Assembly (NCBI GenBank): GCA_965226185.1
Contig: CBDDCT010000006.1
Coordinates: forward strand, 1,240,001-1,304,000
Direction of reading: 5' to 3'
Length of the DNA stretch: 64,000 bases
Source of the DNA: CBDCYS01 sp965226185
Lineage (GTDB): Bacteria > Acidobacteriota > Terriglobia > Bryobacterales > UBA6623
The notes beneath the pieces were generated by a model that made no database searches, was not told the DNA's origin, and worked only from the letters and a program-made list of their open reading frames with translations. Both the position numbers and the translations under genes were made by a program. Shown one piece after another: positions 27,492 through 36,383 of the stretch; position 1 is the stretch's first letter; each line of letters begins with the position of its first letter.

Positions 27492-28223
27492 GTGGCCGAC
27501 CAATCGAAACGAGCCTCCCAGCCAGCCGGCGAACAAAAAGTACCCCAGTGGGGAATGGCGATTGATCTCGACCGCTGTACCGGCTGTGCGGCCTGTGTCG
27601 TGGCGTGCCACGCTGAGAACAACATTCCGCTGTCTGACGAAAAGTCCGCGGCAGGAGGACGCGCCAACCACTGGATTCGGATCGACCGCTACTACGAAGG
27701 TGAATTCCCGAACATCAAGGTTAAGTACCGGCCGGTGATGTGCCAGCACTGTGACGACGCGCCCTGCGAGCCGGTTTGTCCGGTCTTCGCTACGTACCAA
27801 AATGCGGAAGGCCTCAATGTTCAAGTTCACAGCCGCTGCATAGGGACACGTTACTGTGCCAACAACTGTCCCTACACGGTGCGCTTCTTCAATTGGTTCG
27901 AGCCCGTCTGGCCGGATTCACTCCAGTTGCAACTCAATCCCGATGTCTCGATCCGTCCCGGGGGCGTGATGGAGAAATGCACCTTCTGCATACAAAAGAT
28001 TCAGCGTGGCAAGCGGGACGCCAAGGCAGAGGGACGAGAGCTGGCGGACGGCGATGTCCAGCCGGCATGCGTGCAGTCCTGTCCCGCCGAAGCGATGGCT
28101 TTTGGGGATCTGAGCGACCCGGAAAGTAAAGTTTCGCGATGGGCCGGCAGCGGAAGATCAAGCCAGTTGCTGGGAGAGTTGGGAACCAAACCGCGGGTGT
28201 TTTACTTGGAGCGCGCGGAATAG
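27492..28223 (+). CDS. Four-cluster 4Fe-4S ferredoxin subunit
   Basis: A 243-residue DmsB/PsrB/NrfC-type electron-transfer subunit with four Cys groups: CTGCAACVVAC, CQHCDDAPCEPVCPV, CIGTRYCANNCPYTVRFF, and CTFC with a late CVQSCP. It would carry electrons between the molybdopterin-like subunit and the NrfD membrane subunit. The start is a GTG with AAGGAG about 9 nt upstream. No signal is present; export would be by hitch-hiking with the Tat-bearing partner. Confidence 0.92.
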   Translation: MADQSKRASQPAGEQKVPQWGMAIDLDRCTGCAACVVACHAENNIPLSDEKSAAGGRANHWIRIDRYYEGEFPNIKVKYRPVMCQHCDDAPCEPVCPVFATYQNAEGLNVQVHSRCIGTRYCANNCPYTVRFFNWFEPVWPDSLQLQLNPDVSIRPGGVMEKCTFCIQKIQRGKRDAKAEGRELADGDVQPACVQSCPAEAMAFGDLSDPESKVSRWAGSGRSSQLLGELGTKPRVFYLERAE

Positions 28224-28288
28224 GTTTGCGGCAAGTCGCACCGGGACAAGTGCGTGGCCCATGAGGAACGTTCGCCTGAACCACTGAC

Positions 28289-29605
28289 ATGGCAACTTTA
28301 GTGGAACCGATCGCCGCGGCGAGCCCGGAAGAAAGACTCCGGGAGGACATCCTGCGGCCGCTTCGCGGTCTGAGCGTCAAGTATGTCTTGACGCTTGGGG
28401 TTTTCCTGGCCATTGTCGCCTGGGCGATGTTCGCCTGGAGCTATCAGATTGCCAACGGCATGGGTGTCGCCGGCATTCGCCGTCCCGTCTACTGGGGCTT
28501 GTATATCGTCAACTTTGTTTTTTGGATCGGCATCTCGCACGCCGGCACCCTGATCTCCGCCATCTTGCGGCTGACCGACGCCGGCTGGCGCAAACCGGTA
28601 ACCCGCGCCGCCGAAGCGATTACGGTCTTTTGCCTGATTATTGGGGGGATGTTCCCGCTGATTCACCTGGGCAGGGTCTCGCTGTTCTACTGGCTGATTC
28701 CTTACCCCAACGAGCGGCTGCTGTGGCCGAACTTCCGCTCGCCGCTGGTGTGGGACATGGTGGCCATCTTCACCTACCTCATCGGCAGCGTGCTGTACCT
28801 CTATCTGCCGCTCATCCCCGACCTGGCGCTCATCGCCCAACGCACAACCGGGTGGCGAAGCAGCGTTTATCGGTTCCTCTCTTTGAATTGGACCGGCGCC
28901 GCCCGCCAGTGGCAAGCGCTGGAGCGTGCCATGAAACTGATGGCCGGCATGATCCTGGCGGTGGCGGTCTCGGTGCATTCGGTTGTGGCGTTCGACTTCT
29001 CTTTGACGATCGCGCCGATGTGGCACAGCACGATCTTCCCGCCCTACTTTGTCGTCGGCGCGATCTTCAGTGGAATCGCGGCCCTGGTGCTCGTGATGGC
29101 TGCTCTGCGGCATTTCTTGCATCTCGAGGAATACCTTCGTCCCTTGCAATTTGACAATCTGGGCAAGCTGCTGTTGTTGATGTCGCTGATGTGGTTTTAC
29201 TTCTCGGTCGCGGAGCATCTGACCACCTGGTACGGAAACTCTCCAGCGGAGATCGCCGTGTTCAACGCCCGTGAGCACGGAGTCTTCGCCCCGGCTCTTT
29301 GGTTGATGGTGACCTGCAATTTCTTGATCCCCTTTGTGCTCTTGTCGATCCGCCGGCTGCGGAATATCACCACCGTTTGCATCGCGAGCGTAACGATTTT
29401 GGTTGGCATGTGGATCGAGCGGTTCTTGATCGTGGTTCCGACCCTTTCCCACACGCCGCTGCCGGCCGCTTGGGGCGAGTACGCCCCCACTTGGGTGGAG
29501 CTTTCGATTACGGCCGGCACCTTTGCGGGGATGGCGGCGCTATACCTGATCTTCGTCAAACTATTTCCGATCATCGCCATTTGGGAGTACGAAGATGATC
29601 ATTAG
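28289..29605 (+). CDS. NrfD/PsrC-type integral membrane subunit (ActC-like)
   Basis: A 438-residue polytopic protein with about ten hydrophobic helices, e.g. VLTLGVFLAIVAWAMFAWSY, VYWGLYIVNFVFWIGISHAG, VFCLIIGGMFPLIHLGRVSL and the late VTILVGMWIERFLIVVPTLS. It has the NrfD features of a quinol site near the periplasmic face. It would be the quinone-interacting membrane anchor of the complex, next to the Fe-S subunit and the DUF3341 gene, as in alternative complex III clusters. Confidence 0.92.
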   Translation: MATLVEPIAAASPEERLREDILRPLRGLSVKYVLTLGVFLAIVAWAMFAWSYQIANGMGVAGIRRPVYWGLYIVNFVFWIGISHAGTLISAILRLTDAGWRKPVTRAAEAITVFCLIIGGMFPLIHLGRVSLFYWLIPYPNERLLWPNFRSPLVWDMVAIFTYLIGSVLYLYLPLIPDLALIAQRTTGWRSSVYRFLSLNWTGAARQWQALERAMKLMAGMILAVAVSVHSVVAFDFSLTIAPMWHSTIFPPYFVVGAIFSGIAALVLVMAALRHFLHLEEYLRPLQFDNLGKLLLLMSLMWFYFSVAEHLTTWYGNSPAEIAVFNAREHGVFAPALWLMVTCNFLIPFVLLSIRRLRNITTVCIASVTILVGMWIERFLIVVPTLSHTPLPAAWGEYAPTWVELSITAGTFAGMAALYLIFVKLFPIIAIWEYEDDH

Positions 29606-29612
29606 CCCGCTT

Positions 29613-29800
29613 TTCTCACCGCGTGGCGAGGCGAAGTGCGTGAGAGGCCCGTCAGTACGAGGCGCGCGTCGCCCAGCGCCCCCACTCAACCAACGAGGCG
29701 TACTGGAACAGTACAGTGAGCACGGTGAGCAAGCGCAACGGAGTAATGGCGGACATATAGCGAGCTTCGGCCGTCAGGCGGTGAGAAATGTGGGTTAGCG
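29613..29800 (-). repeat. Dispersed intergenic repeat, copy 3, inside the operon
   Basis: The reverse complement of 29725-29748 matches the 24-nt core of copies at 4010 and 19181 in 22 of 24 bases, and CTCACCGCCTGACGGCCGAA extends the match to copy 1. It separates the NrfD gene from the DUF3341 gene by about 180 bp, where such genes usually abut. A neighbouring GCGTGGCGAGGCGAAG stretch also occurs near 1376. Confidence 0.65.
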
Positions 29801-30111
29801 CCAAGTTCCACGAACCGCAAGCGGTCGGCCCCGCGATCGTGTCATTGAAGCGGTATGGCCTCGGCCGGGACGAGATCGAAGTTTATTCGGGAAAACCGCT
29901 CGAGCTGGGAGCGGGCGTGCTGGATCGCCCGAGCCGCATGTCGCTGATCGCCGTGCTCGGCGGGATTTTCTCCGGCTCTGCCGTAACCGCCTTCATGGTC
30001 TACACCCTGCTCGACTATCCGCTGGTCACCGGCGGCATGCCCCTCACCTCGGGTTGGGCCACGGGCGTGGTGACCTTCGAGATGACGATGGCGGGAGCGA
30101 TCCTGGCAACG

Positions 30112-31368
30112 CACTGCTGTCCAAATTAGCTGAGCGGAGCGGGTTCGGCTGCTGAAAACACGCCAGAAAGCCCCGCCAGGAGGCCGATCTGGGAACCAGG
30201 TTGCCGGTTTGGACAAGATAGAAATCATGCTGCTGTCCCAATTAGGCCTCCATTCCCGCCAGTAATAATTGCTGTGGCGACTCGGGTTCGCTGCCCGGCG
30301 GCGGGTGAAACGGTTCGTCCAGCCAGGCGAACAATTCGCGGTGCACAAACAACTGCTGCCGCAACAAAGCGACCAGATTGGACAAGCTCCAGCCCCAACG
30401 CGCCCGCAGCTTTAAGTACCGCAGCAGCAAGATCGCGATCAGCGCCGTCCAGATCTGGATCTTCAGCGCGTTCGCCGAGGTGCCCACGAAGGTCTTCACC
30501 CGCAAGTTCTGCTTGAGAGCCTTGAAAAACAGCTCCACTTGCCAGCGGTCTTGATAAATGGCGGCAATCGTTGCGGCCGCCAACCCCAGGTGATTCGTCA
30601 AGAACACGAGCGTGCGCTGCTGCTTGGCGTCGAAGTATTCGATGCGGCGGAACACCACCTCGGAGCCGCTGGCGGCCAGCGAGGGAAAGAAGATCACTTC
30701 GTCGCGGCGCACGCCTCCGGGACGGCGCGGCAACGGGCGCTGTTCGAGAACCTCGTAGTTGGCCCCGCGTTTCAATCGTGTGACAAAGAAAACGCCCCGC
30801 TCGCTCAGCTCGGCGAACCAGTCGTAGTCGTTGTAACCGCGGTCGAAGACCACGATCGTGCCGCGGTCGAACGACATTTTGCGGGCCGGCGCCAGGTCGG
30901 GCGTCTTGGCGTCGGTGACCACGCAGAAGCTGGGCAGGTAGCCGTCGTGATCGAGTACCAGATGGAGCTTGACGGCGCCCTTGGTGCGCTGGAACTGGGC
31001 CCAATCAAACAGCGAGGCGCACAGATCGATGACGCTGGCGTCCAGACTCAGCAGCTTGTTTTTGAAACGGAACTTGTGGCCCGGCGCCGCGCCGCGGCAC
31101 TTCGCCAGCAGTTGATGAAAGACCGTTTCGTAGATCTGCCAAGGGCGTTGCCGGTTGGCGTAGGCCAGCGTCGAGCGCGGCGGTGCGGCGGACAAGCCCA
31201 GGTGCCGCAGCTTGCCTTCGCTGGCCGCCAGACCGCCGCAAATCTCACGCAACGACTGGGCGCGGCCTCCTCGGGCGGGTTGGTTCATAGGCCTGAACCC
31301 AATCCCAACCTAACAGAGGTTCCGCCTCCCCGGCTTACGAATTCAAAACGCTAATTTGGACAAGAGTG
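30112..31368 (-). mobile_element. IS4-family element, 1257 bp
   Basis: Ends CACTGCTGTCCAAATTAGC (30112-30130) and GCTAATTTGGACAAGAGTG (31350-31368) are 19-bp inverted repeats with two mismatches. A perfect 9-bp target duplication CTGGCAACG lies at 30103-30111 and 31369-31377. The length, ends and duplication size fit the IS4 family. Confidence 0.93.
30242..31288 (-). CDS. IS4-family transposase
   Basis: A 348-residue DDE transposase. LRHLGLSAAPPRSTLAYANR at the N-terminus is the DNA-binding start. The second catalytic Asp lies in VVFDRGYNDYDWF, and the IS4 signature Y-(2)-R-(3)-E-(6)-K is intact in YQDRWQVELFFKALKQ. The gene is complete and looks functional; it reads against the operon it interrupts. 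Confidence 0.93.
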   Translation of the reverse strand: MNQPARGGRAQSLREICGGLAASEGKLRHLGLSAAPPRSTLAYANRQRPWQIYETVFHQLLAKCRGAAPGHKFRFKNKLLSLDASVIDLCASLFDWAQFQRTKGAVKLHLVLDHDGYLPSFCVVTDAKTPDLAPARKMSFDRGTIVVFDRGYNDYDWFAELSERGVFFVTRLKRGANYEVLEQRPLPRRPGGVRRDEVIFFPSLAASGSEVVFRRIEYFDAKQQRTLVFLTNHLGLAAATIAAIYQDRWQVELFFKALKQNLRVKTFVGTSANALKIQIWTALIAILLLRYLKLRARWGWSLSNLVALLRQQLFVHRELFAWLDEPFHPPPGSEPESPQQLLLAGMEA

Positions 31369-31556
31369 CTGGCAACGACACTGATGTTTGTGTGGGAAAG
31401 CGGACTTCTCCGGGGTAGGGCACGGCTTCCCGCGCCAAAGGTGACTACAAACGAAGTTGTCGTGCAGGTTCAATGCTCCGAAGAAGTGGCAGGCCCGGTT
31501 GTCGACTCGTTACAGCGATCCGGAGCGGCAAAGGTGGAAACTATCGAGGAGGACGA

Positions 31557-31913
31557 ATGATCAGGCTATGGGTGGCCGTGGCGTTTGTGCTGGTGGCGGC
31601 TCTGAGACCCGCGCTGGCTGCCGCCGACAGAAAGCCTCCACCGTGGGAGAAACCGATTCAGGTGGGACGCTATCTTTACCTTCAAAACTGCTCCGTTTGC
31701 CACGAGATCAATAAGGCTGAAACCAAAAAGTCTGGCCCCAGCTTATTCCGCCTTTTTCAGAACGAGAAGCTTCCCTTTTCGGGCGGCAAACCTAGTCTCG
31801 AGTACGTGCGCTTCAAGACCCAGTTCGGTGGGGACGTGATGCCCGCCTTTGTCAACAAGCTCACCGCGGACCAAATCAGAAAAATCATCGCGTATATTCA
31901 GACCAAAAAATAG
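31557..31913 (+). CDS. Monoheme c-type cytochrome (ActE-like)
   Basis: A 118-residue exported cytochrome. The signal peptide is MIRLWVAVAFVLVAALRPALA; the heme motif is CSVCH in YLYLQNCSVCHEINK; and a Met ligand is likely in GGDVMPAFVNKLT. Its ATG overlaps the stop of the DUF3341 gene (ATGA), so it was translationally coupled and is the last gene of the operon. It would accept electrons from the complex in the periplasm. The IS4 insertion upstream is expected to be polar on it. Confidence 0.9.
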   Translation: MIRLWVAVAFVLVAALRPALAAADRKPPPWEKPIQVGRYLYLQNCSVCHEINKAETKKSGPSLFRLFQNEKLPFSGGKPSLEYVRFKTQFGGDVMPAFVNKLTADQIRKIIAYIQTKK

Positions 31914-32040
31914 CCGTACAACGGATCATGAACTCTTGACCTGGTAATTCTGACGGTGTTCGGTGGCACTTAGCGCCGTGGCGCCTCGTGATTCTCCAGA
32001 TAGCGGCCGTGTGACAGCGGATCGTAGTCGTGTGGCGGTG

Positions 32041-32559
32041 CTACTCGATCGGAAGCGTGTAGCTCAACGCACCGATCGGCTCACCCTCCTTCACGTCCTT
32101 GAAATTGGGGTGGCACATCGTGCATTTCTCGAGCAGTACGGGAATCGGTGTCGCCGCTCGCAGGTAGCGCTTTCCGTCACGTTCAACCACCCGGTCATAA
32201 TAACTCGTTCCTCTTTTAAGCTCTTCAATGGCCGTACTCTCGAAGTCGTCCTGAGGCGAGTTTTTTGCGAGCAGCGGTTTACCTGTGGCGTCGAGCAATC
32301 GCACCTCGTGCCAGCCCTTCTTCTTCATGGCATCAAAAAGAGTTACAGCGGCCGTGCCGACCGGCAGGGTGGATTTGTCGCTCACATAGTGGGTCGTAAT
32401 TAGGACTACTGCCGCCTTGTAGAGATCGTCCAGCATGCGCACCTGCTTCCGCGTACGCTCGAGGGCGGCGTCCGCGGCGCGAGTGGGCTGCGCGGAGACA
32501 ACAAGCGCCCAGGCTCCAAGAAACGTGAGTAGCTTCCGAAACAATACGGTCGTGAACAT
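32041..32559 (-). CDS. Tll0287-like (DUF3365) c-type heme protein
   Basis: A 172-residue exported protein with a signal segment (LLTFLGAWALVVSAQPTRAA). The Tll0287/DUF3365 sensor-like fold reads TLFDAMKKKGWHEVRLLDAT and ends in a single heme site CTMCH (VLLEKCTMCHPNFKDVKEGE). The family is a PAS-like heme domain thought to sense redox state or gas. It faces the Act-like operon convergently. A GGAAG ribosome site precedes the ATG. Confidence 0.85.
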   Translation of the reverse strand: MFTTVLFRKLLTFLGAWALVVSAQPTRAADAALERTRKQVRMLDDLYKAAVVLITTHYVSDKSTLPVGTAAVTLFDAMKKKGWHEVRLLDATGKPLLAKNSPQDDFESTAIEELKRGTSYYDRVVERDGKRYLRAATPIPVLLEKCTMCHPNFKDVKEGEPIGALSYTLPIE

Positions 32560-32984
32560 AGTAGCTTCCCGTTAGAAACAACAATGTTAAAACATATCGC
32601 AGCGGGCCTGAAAATCTCCGCGAGCACTGCACCTGGCCTTGACCGGAAATAGCCTTGTTCCGAAGTGGTGCGCGCGAGATGTGTAGACGATTCCCCCTCA
32701 CCTCATTGCAAAAGACTCAAGGCTCGCTGGCAAGTCAACTGCCATTGTTAATGCGATGAAAATTTCCGGTTTGAACCCTCCTCACCCTATCAGTTTACGT
32801 CTGAACCTCGTTCCACGCAACGTATCTCCTCTCCTGCTTTGGACAGCCCGAGCCCAAGCGGCAAACCAAAACGGGGGAACAAAGCTAACCGCTGACTTGC
32901 TCGCTCCTCTTTCTGAGGAACTGATTGCAGACGCCGAGGCTCTTCGCCAACAGGAGCCGGCGCTCAAGAAGTCGTGCCTCTAGA
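32560..32984. other. Gene-poor, lower-GC stretch
   Basis: 425 bp upstream of the heme-protein gene. An open frame at 32756-32983 has poor codon usage for this genome and no ribosome site, so it is not called. No repeat was found until the solo IS4 end at 32985. Confidence 0.5.
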
Positions 32985-33003
32985 CACTGCTGTCCAAATT
33001 AGC
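32985..33003 (+). repeat. Solo copy of the IS4 element's left terminal repeat
   Basis: CACTGCTGTCCAAATTAGC is identical over all 19 nt to the left end of the IS4 element at 30112-30130. The bases after it do not match that element, and no partner right end was found nearby, so it is a relic or the end of a different deletion product. Confidence 0.75.
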
Positions 33004-33114
33004 GCTGAAAGCACCCTGTTGGACAGGTTAAGTCTTTAGTTTTCAATATGAGCCCACTCCCCGGCCAAACCAAGTCTCCCGGCAGCCAATCGGCGAGCGC
33101 AACAGCGAGCGTTT

Positions 33115-33429
33115 CGGCGCTTCTGCCGCGAATACAATGAGAAGCGGCCCACCAGGCCTTGGGACAGCGAGTGCCGGCGAGCGCGTATCGCCCCTCCGAT
33201 CGTCCCTATGCGTCGCGGCTGGCGCCGATCGAGTATCCATCGAGCTATCCGCGCCGCAAGGTGGCGGACCGCGGCGAGATCTACTGGCGCGGCGCGCGGA
33301 TCTTTGTCAGCGAAGTGCTGCAGGGAGAACCCCTCGGGATCGGGGCCATCGACGACGGCCTCTATCGCGTCTGGTTCTCCTCGCTGCAGCTGGGCTGCTT
33401 CGACGAGCGCCGCAAAAGGCTCGCGCCGT
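33115..33429 (+). pseudogene. IS481-type integrase, C-terminal remnant
   Basis: Reads RRFCREYNEKRP, then after one missing base near 33145-33150, HQALGQRVPASAYRPSDRPY and LAPIEYPSSYPRRKVADRGE, and on to LQLGCFDERRK. This is the C-terminal end of an rve-domain transposase (the YNxxRPHxALG motif and the small beta-barrel tail). The catalytic domain is absent. It is truncated and frameshifted, and lies next to the solo IS4 end. Confidence 0.75.
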
Positions 33430-33449
33430 TGTCCCGACGTCGGGACAAT
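33430..33449. repeat. Perfect 20-bp palindrome
   Basis: TTGTCCCGACGTCGGGACAA reads the same on both strands. It lies just after the IS481 remnant and before the rpsO promoter region. It may be a relic of the element's end or an operator; no T run follows. Confidence 0.6.
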
Positions 33450-33710
33450 GGCCCCTACGGGCCGCCTGCCCCGCCAGTCCCCCGCAACTCTGAACCAACC
33501 TTAGACAAAACCAACGAAAGGAGGCAGTCTGTTCACCATGTCTCCGGCATAAAGTGTTCACTTTGTCCCGGGTAGAACACATCGCGAAGTGTTCTCGGAC
33601 ACCGGAAACATTCCACGGAAAGGATGTTTGTGGCTGGCTGAAGCGGCCCATGGTATACTCAGTGGGTAAATCAAACGAGATAGAAGCGAAAAAGGAGTTC
33701 GACGAGTTGA

Positions 33711-33980
33711 ATGCCACTGGCAAAAGAGGCCAAACAGACGATCATCAAAGAGTACCGAACCCACGACAGTGATGTGGGTTCCCCAGAGGTTCAGGTCGCG
33801 ATTCTGTCGAAACGTATCGCCGAGTTGACCGGACATCTGAAAGAGCACAAGAAGGATTTCTCTACCCGCCGCGGGCTATTGAACATGGTCAGCCGCAGAC
33901 GACGCTTGCTCGTCTACTTGAAGCGGGGAAATCCACAGGGATATAGAACGTTGATTCAAAGTCTCGGCCTGCGCGGATAG
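33711..33980 (+). CDS. rpsO: 30S ribosomal protein S15
   Basis: An 89-residue S15, binding 16S rRNA in the 30S central domain. The family pattern is complete: KEAKQTIIKEYRTHDSDVGS, PEVQVAILSKRIAELTGHLK, THxKDxxxRRGLLxxVxxRR as HKKDFSTRRGLLNMVSRRRR, and YLKRGNPQGYRTLIQSLGLR. A GGAG box lies 14 nt before the ATG, rather far, and a possible -10 (TATACT) is at 33654-33659. It is followed by pnp, the usual order. Confidence 0.97.
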   Translation: MPLAKEAKQTIIKEYRTHDSDVGSPEVQVAILSKRIAELTGHLKEHKKDFSTRRGLLNMVSRRRRLLVYLKRGNPQGYRTLIQSLGLRG

Positions 33981-34271
33981 CATTCACCCGTTTTCAGGGG
34001 ACGCGCGGCTAGAGACTGGTTTCGAGTTTTTGAAGATGGCGTTACATCGCACAGAGCTTACAGGGTCCGTCTAACGTTTTCGGATCTCGTAGGCATTGCC
34101 CTGCGCTGACGTCATCTCCATCTCTCCTCCCCACGCCCTTTTCGCGCGCGTCCGCCGATTGTTGCGGTTCTGCTTTCATCTTGCATTAACAAACCATACC
34201 TGGAGCGTCCGTCTTCGGGCGGGGCACTTTTGCAGCCGCCCGGCTTCAGACGCGGAAGTAGGAAAAAAACT
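33981..34271. other. rpsO-pnp intergenic leader
   Basis: 291 bp. A short hairpin (CCGTC-TTC-GGGCGG, about 34207-34220) lies some 50 nt before the pnp ATG. In many bacteria this leader is the target of PNPase/RNase III autoregulation; that role here is inference. Confidence 0.4.
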
Positions 34272-36383
34272 ATGAAACAGACAGTTGAAATACAACTTGG
34301 CGAGCACACGTTAGCGCTCGAAACAGGACACCTGGCAAAACAGGCGGGCGGCGCCGTCGTAGTAAGCGCCGGAGATACGAGGGTTCTGGTCACGGCCACG
34401 TGCTCGGACAAGCCGAGGGAGAACATTAGCTTCTTCCCTCTCACGGTGGATTATCGCGAATATACCTACGCTGCCGGGCGCTTTCCCGGCGGCTACATCA
34501 AGCGCGAAGGCCGCCCCACGGAAAAGGAAGTTTTGACGAGCCGCTTGATCGACCGGCCCATCCGGCCATTGTTTCCCGCCGGATTCAAGAATGAGACGCA
34601 AGTCATTGCGATGGTCATTTCCGCGGACCCGGATCACGATCCAGCGCCGCTGGCTCTGGTCGGAGCCTCCGCGGCATTGGCGATTTCCAATGTTCCCTTC
34701 ATGAACTCGATCGCGGGGGTACAAGTCGCGCGAGTCGATGGCGAGTGGGTTCTGAATCCCTCCTACAGCCAGCGCGACGAGGCCGATGTGAAGATCACCG
34801 TCGCTGCCGCCAAAGAAGGCATTGTGATGGTTGAGGCGAACGGCTCCGAAGTCGACGAGTCGCTCGTACTGGAAGCGATTCGCAGGGGCCACGAAGCCTG
34901 CCGCACCATCATCGAAGGGATTGGCCGGCTTGTCGAGAAAGCCGGCAAGGAGAAAATGTCGTTCGAGGCGCCCGAAATCGATCAACAGCTCTACGACGAA
35001 CTCTCCGCCAAATGGGGCGAGCAGCTCTCCGACGCTCTTGACACCAAGAAACATCCGAAAGCCGAGAGCCACTCGATGGTCAGCGATCTCAAGAAACAGG
35101 TCGTCGCCAGTTACGAGGACGACGAAGAAAAGGCCCAAGCCGCCGGTGATCTGTTTGGACAGCTCAAAGAGGATGTCTTTCGGCGGGCGATTCTCAAGGA
35201 CAAGCGGCGTCCCGACCAGCGAGCTTTCGACGAGATTCGTAACATTGAATGCGAAGTAGGCGTGCTGCCGCGAACGCACGGTTCCGCGGTTTTCACTCGC
35301 GGTGAGACGCAGGCCCTGGCGACGGTGACGCTGGGAACCAAAATGGACGGCCAGCGCCAGGAGCGCTTGGAAGACGCTGAATACGAGAAGCGCTTCATGG
35401 TTCATTACAACTTTCCGCCCTTCAGCGTCGGCGAAGTGGCTTTTCTGCGTGGCGCGGGCCGCCGCGAGATCGGGCACGGCATGCTGGCCGAGCGCGCGCT
35501 CGCTGAGGTTGTCCCCAGCTATACCGATTTCCCCTACACGGTTCGGGTCGTCAGCGACATTCTCGAATCGAACGGGTCCAGCTCGATGGCGACCGTTTGC
35601 GGGGGTACGCTGGCCCTGATGGATGCGGGCGTTCCCATGTCAGCTCCGGTCGCGGGCATTGCGATGGGGCTGGTGACCGATGGCGAAGAGTCCGCCGTGC
35701 TCACTGACATAGCAGGCGCCGAAGACCACTACGGCGACATGGACTTCAAGGTAGCCGGTACCGCCGCCGGCATCACCGGGCTGCAAATGGACATCAAGAA
35801 ACCGAACGTCAGTTTCGAGGTGCTGGAACAGGCCCTGGATCAGGCCAAACGCGCCCGGCTGCAGATCCTCGAGTCGATGAACGCCGTCATCTCCACACCT
35901 CGCGACGACATGTCGAAGTACGCGCCCCGGGTCCATACGCTCAAGATTCCGGTAGCGAAGATCCGCGACGTGATCGGACCGGGCGGCAAGATCATTAAGG
36001 GCATTGTCGAACAGACGGGAGCGAAAGTTGACGTCAGCGACGACGGCACGGTTCAGATCTCCACCGCGGACGGAGAAGCAGCCAAGCGGGCTATCCAGAT
36101 GGTCAAAGATCTTACGGCTTCACCCGAAGTCGGAAAGACCTATCTCGGCAAAGTGACTCGCATCGTCGATTTCGGCGCCTTCGTCGAGATCTTCCCTGGC
36201 ACCGAGGGGCTGCTTCACATCAGTGAAATTGCCCAACACCGCATTCGTCAAGTGCGTGACGAACTCAAGCTCGATGACCAGATTCTGGTCAAGTGCCTGG
36301 CTCTGGAAGGCAACAAGATCCGCCTCAGCCGCCGAGCGGTACTAAGCGAACAGCGAGGCAAGGCCAAAGCCAACGAGGAATAG
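34272..36383 (+). CDS. pnp: Polynucleotide phosphorylase
   Basis: A 703-residue phosphorolytic 3'-5' exoribonuclease, a core part of RNA turnover. Two RNase PH domains (LETGHLAKQAGGAVVVSAGD; TRGETQALATVTLGTKMDGQ), the linking helical domain, a KH domain with the GxxG loop (RDVIGPGGKIIKGIVEQTGA), and a C-terminal S1 domain (YLGKVTRIVDFGAFVEIFPG). The length is normal. The ATG at 34272 was chosen because MKQTVEIQLGEHTLALETG is the conserved start. Confidence 0.97.
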   Translation: MKQTVEIQLGEHTLALETGHLAKQAGGAVVVSAGDTRVLVTATCSDKPRENISFFPLTVDYREYTYAAGRFPGGYIKREGRPTEKEVLTSRLIDRPIRPLFPAGFKNETQVIAMVISADPDHDPAPLALVGASAALAISNVPFMNSIAGVQVARVDGEWVLNPSYSQRDEADVKITVAAAKEGIVMVEANGSEVDESLVLEAIRRGHEACRTIIEGIGRLVEKAGKEKMSFEAPEIDQQLYDELSAKWGEQLSDALDTKKHPKAESHSMVSDLKKQVVASYEDDEEKAQAAGDLFGQLKEDVFRRAILKDKRRPDQRAFDEIRNIECEVGVLPRTHGSAVFTRGETQALATVTLGTKMDGQRQERLEDAEYEKRFMVHYNFPPFSVGEVAFLRGAGRREIGHGMLAERALAEVVPSYTDFPYTVRVVSDILESNGSSSMATVCGGTLALMDAGVPMSAPVAGIAMGLVTDGEESAVLTDIAGAEDHYGDMDFKVAGTAAGITGLQMDIKKPNVSFEVLEQALDQAKRARLQILESMNAVISTPRDDMSKYAPRVHTLKIPVAKIRDVIGPGGKIIKGIVEQTGAKVDVSDDGTVQISTADGEAAKRAIQMVKDLTASPEVGKTYLGKVTRIVDFGAFVEIFPGTEGLLHISEIAQHRIRQVRDELKLDDQILVKCLALEGNKIRLSRRAVLSEQRGKAKANEE

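Larger units (their letters stand above)
29788..31560 (+). pseudogene. DUF3341 (ActD-like) membrane subunit, split by an IS4 element
   Basis: The 5' part reads FHEPQAVGPAIVSLKRYGLG and EIEVYSGKPLEL, followed by a membrane helix (SLIAVLGGIFSGSAVTAFMV) up to the insertion at 30111. After 31369 the frame continues ATTLMFVWESGLLRGRARLP and ends ...SGAAKVETIEEDE. Removing the element plus one copy of the 9-bp duplication CTGGCAACG gives a continuous AGAILATTLMFVWESG. ActD proteins are peripheral two-helix subunits of the complex. The exact start is uncertain because a repeat lies directly upstream; the ATG at 29788 is used. Confidence 0.85.

Noticed and set aside
32756..32983. A 75-codon plus-strand open frame
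   Set aside because: Third-position GC is unlike this genome, there is no ribosome site and no family similarity; it lies among IS debris.
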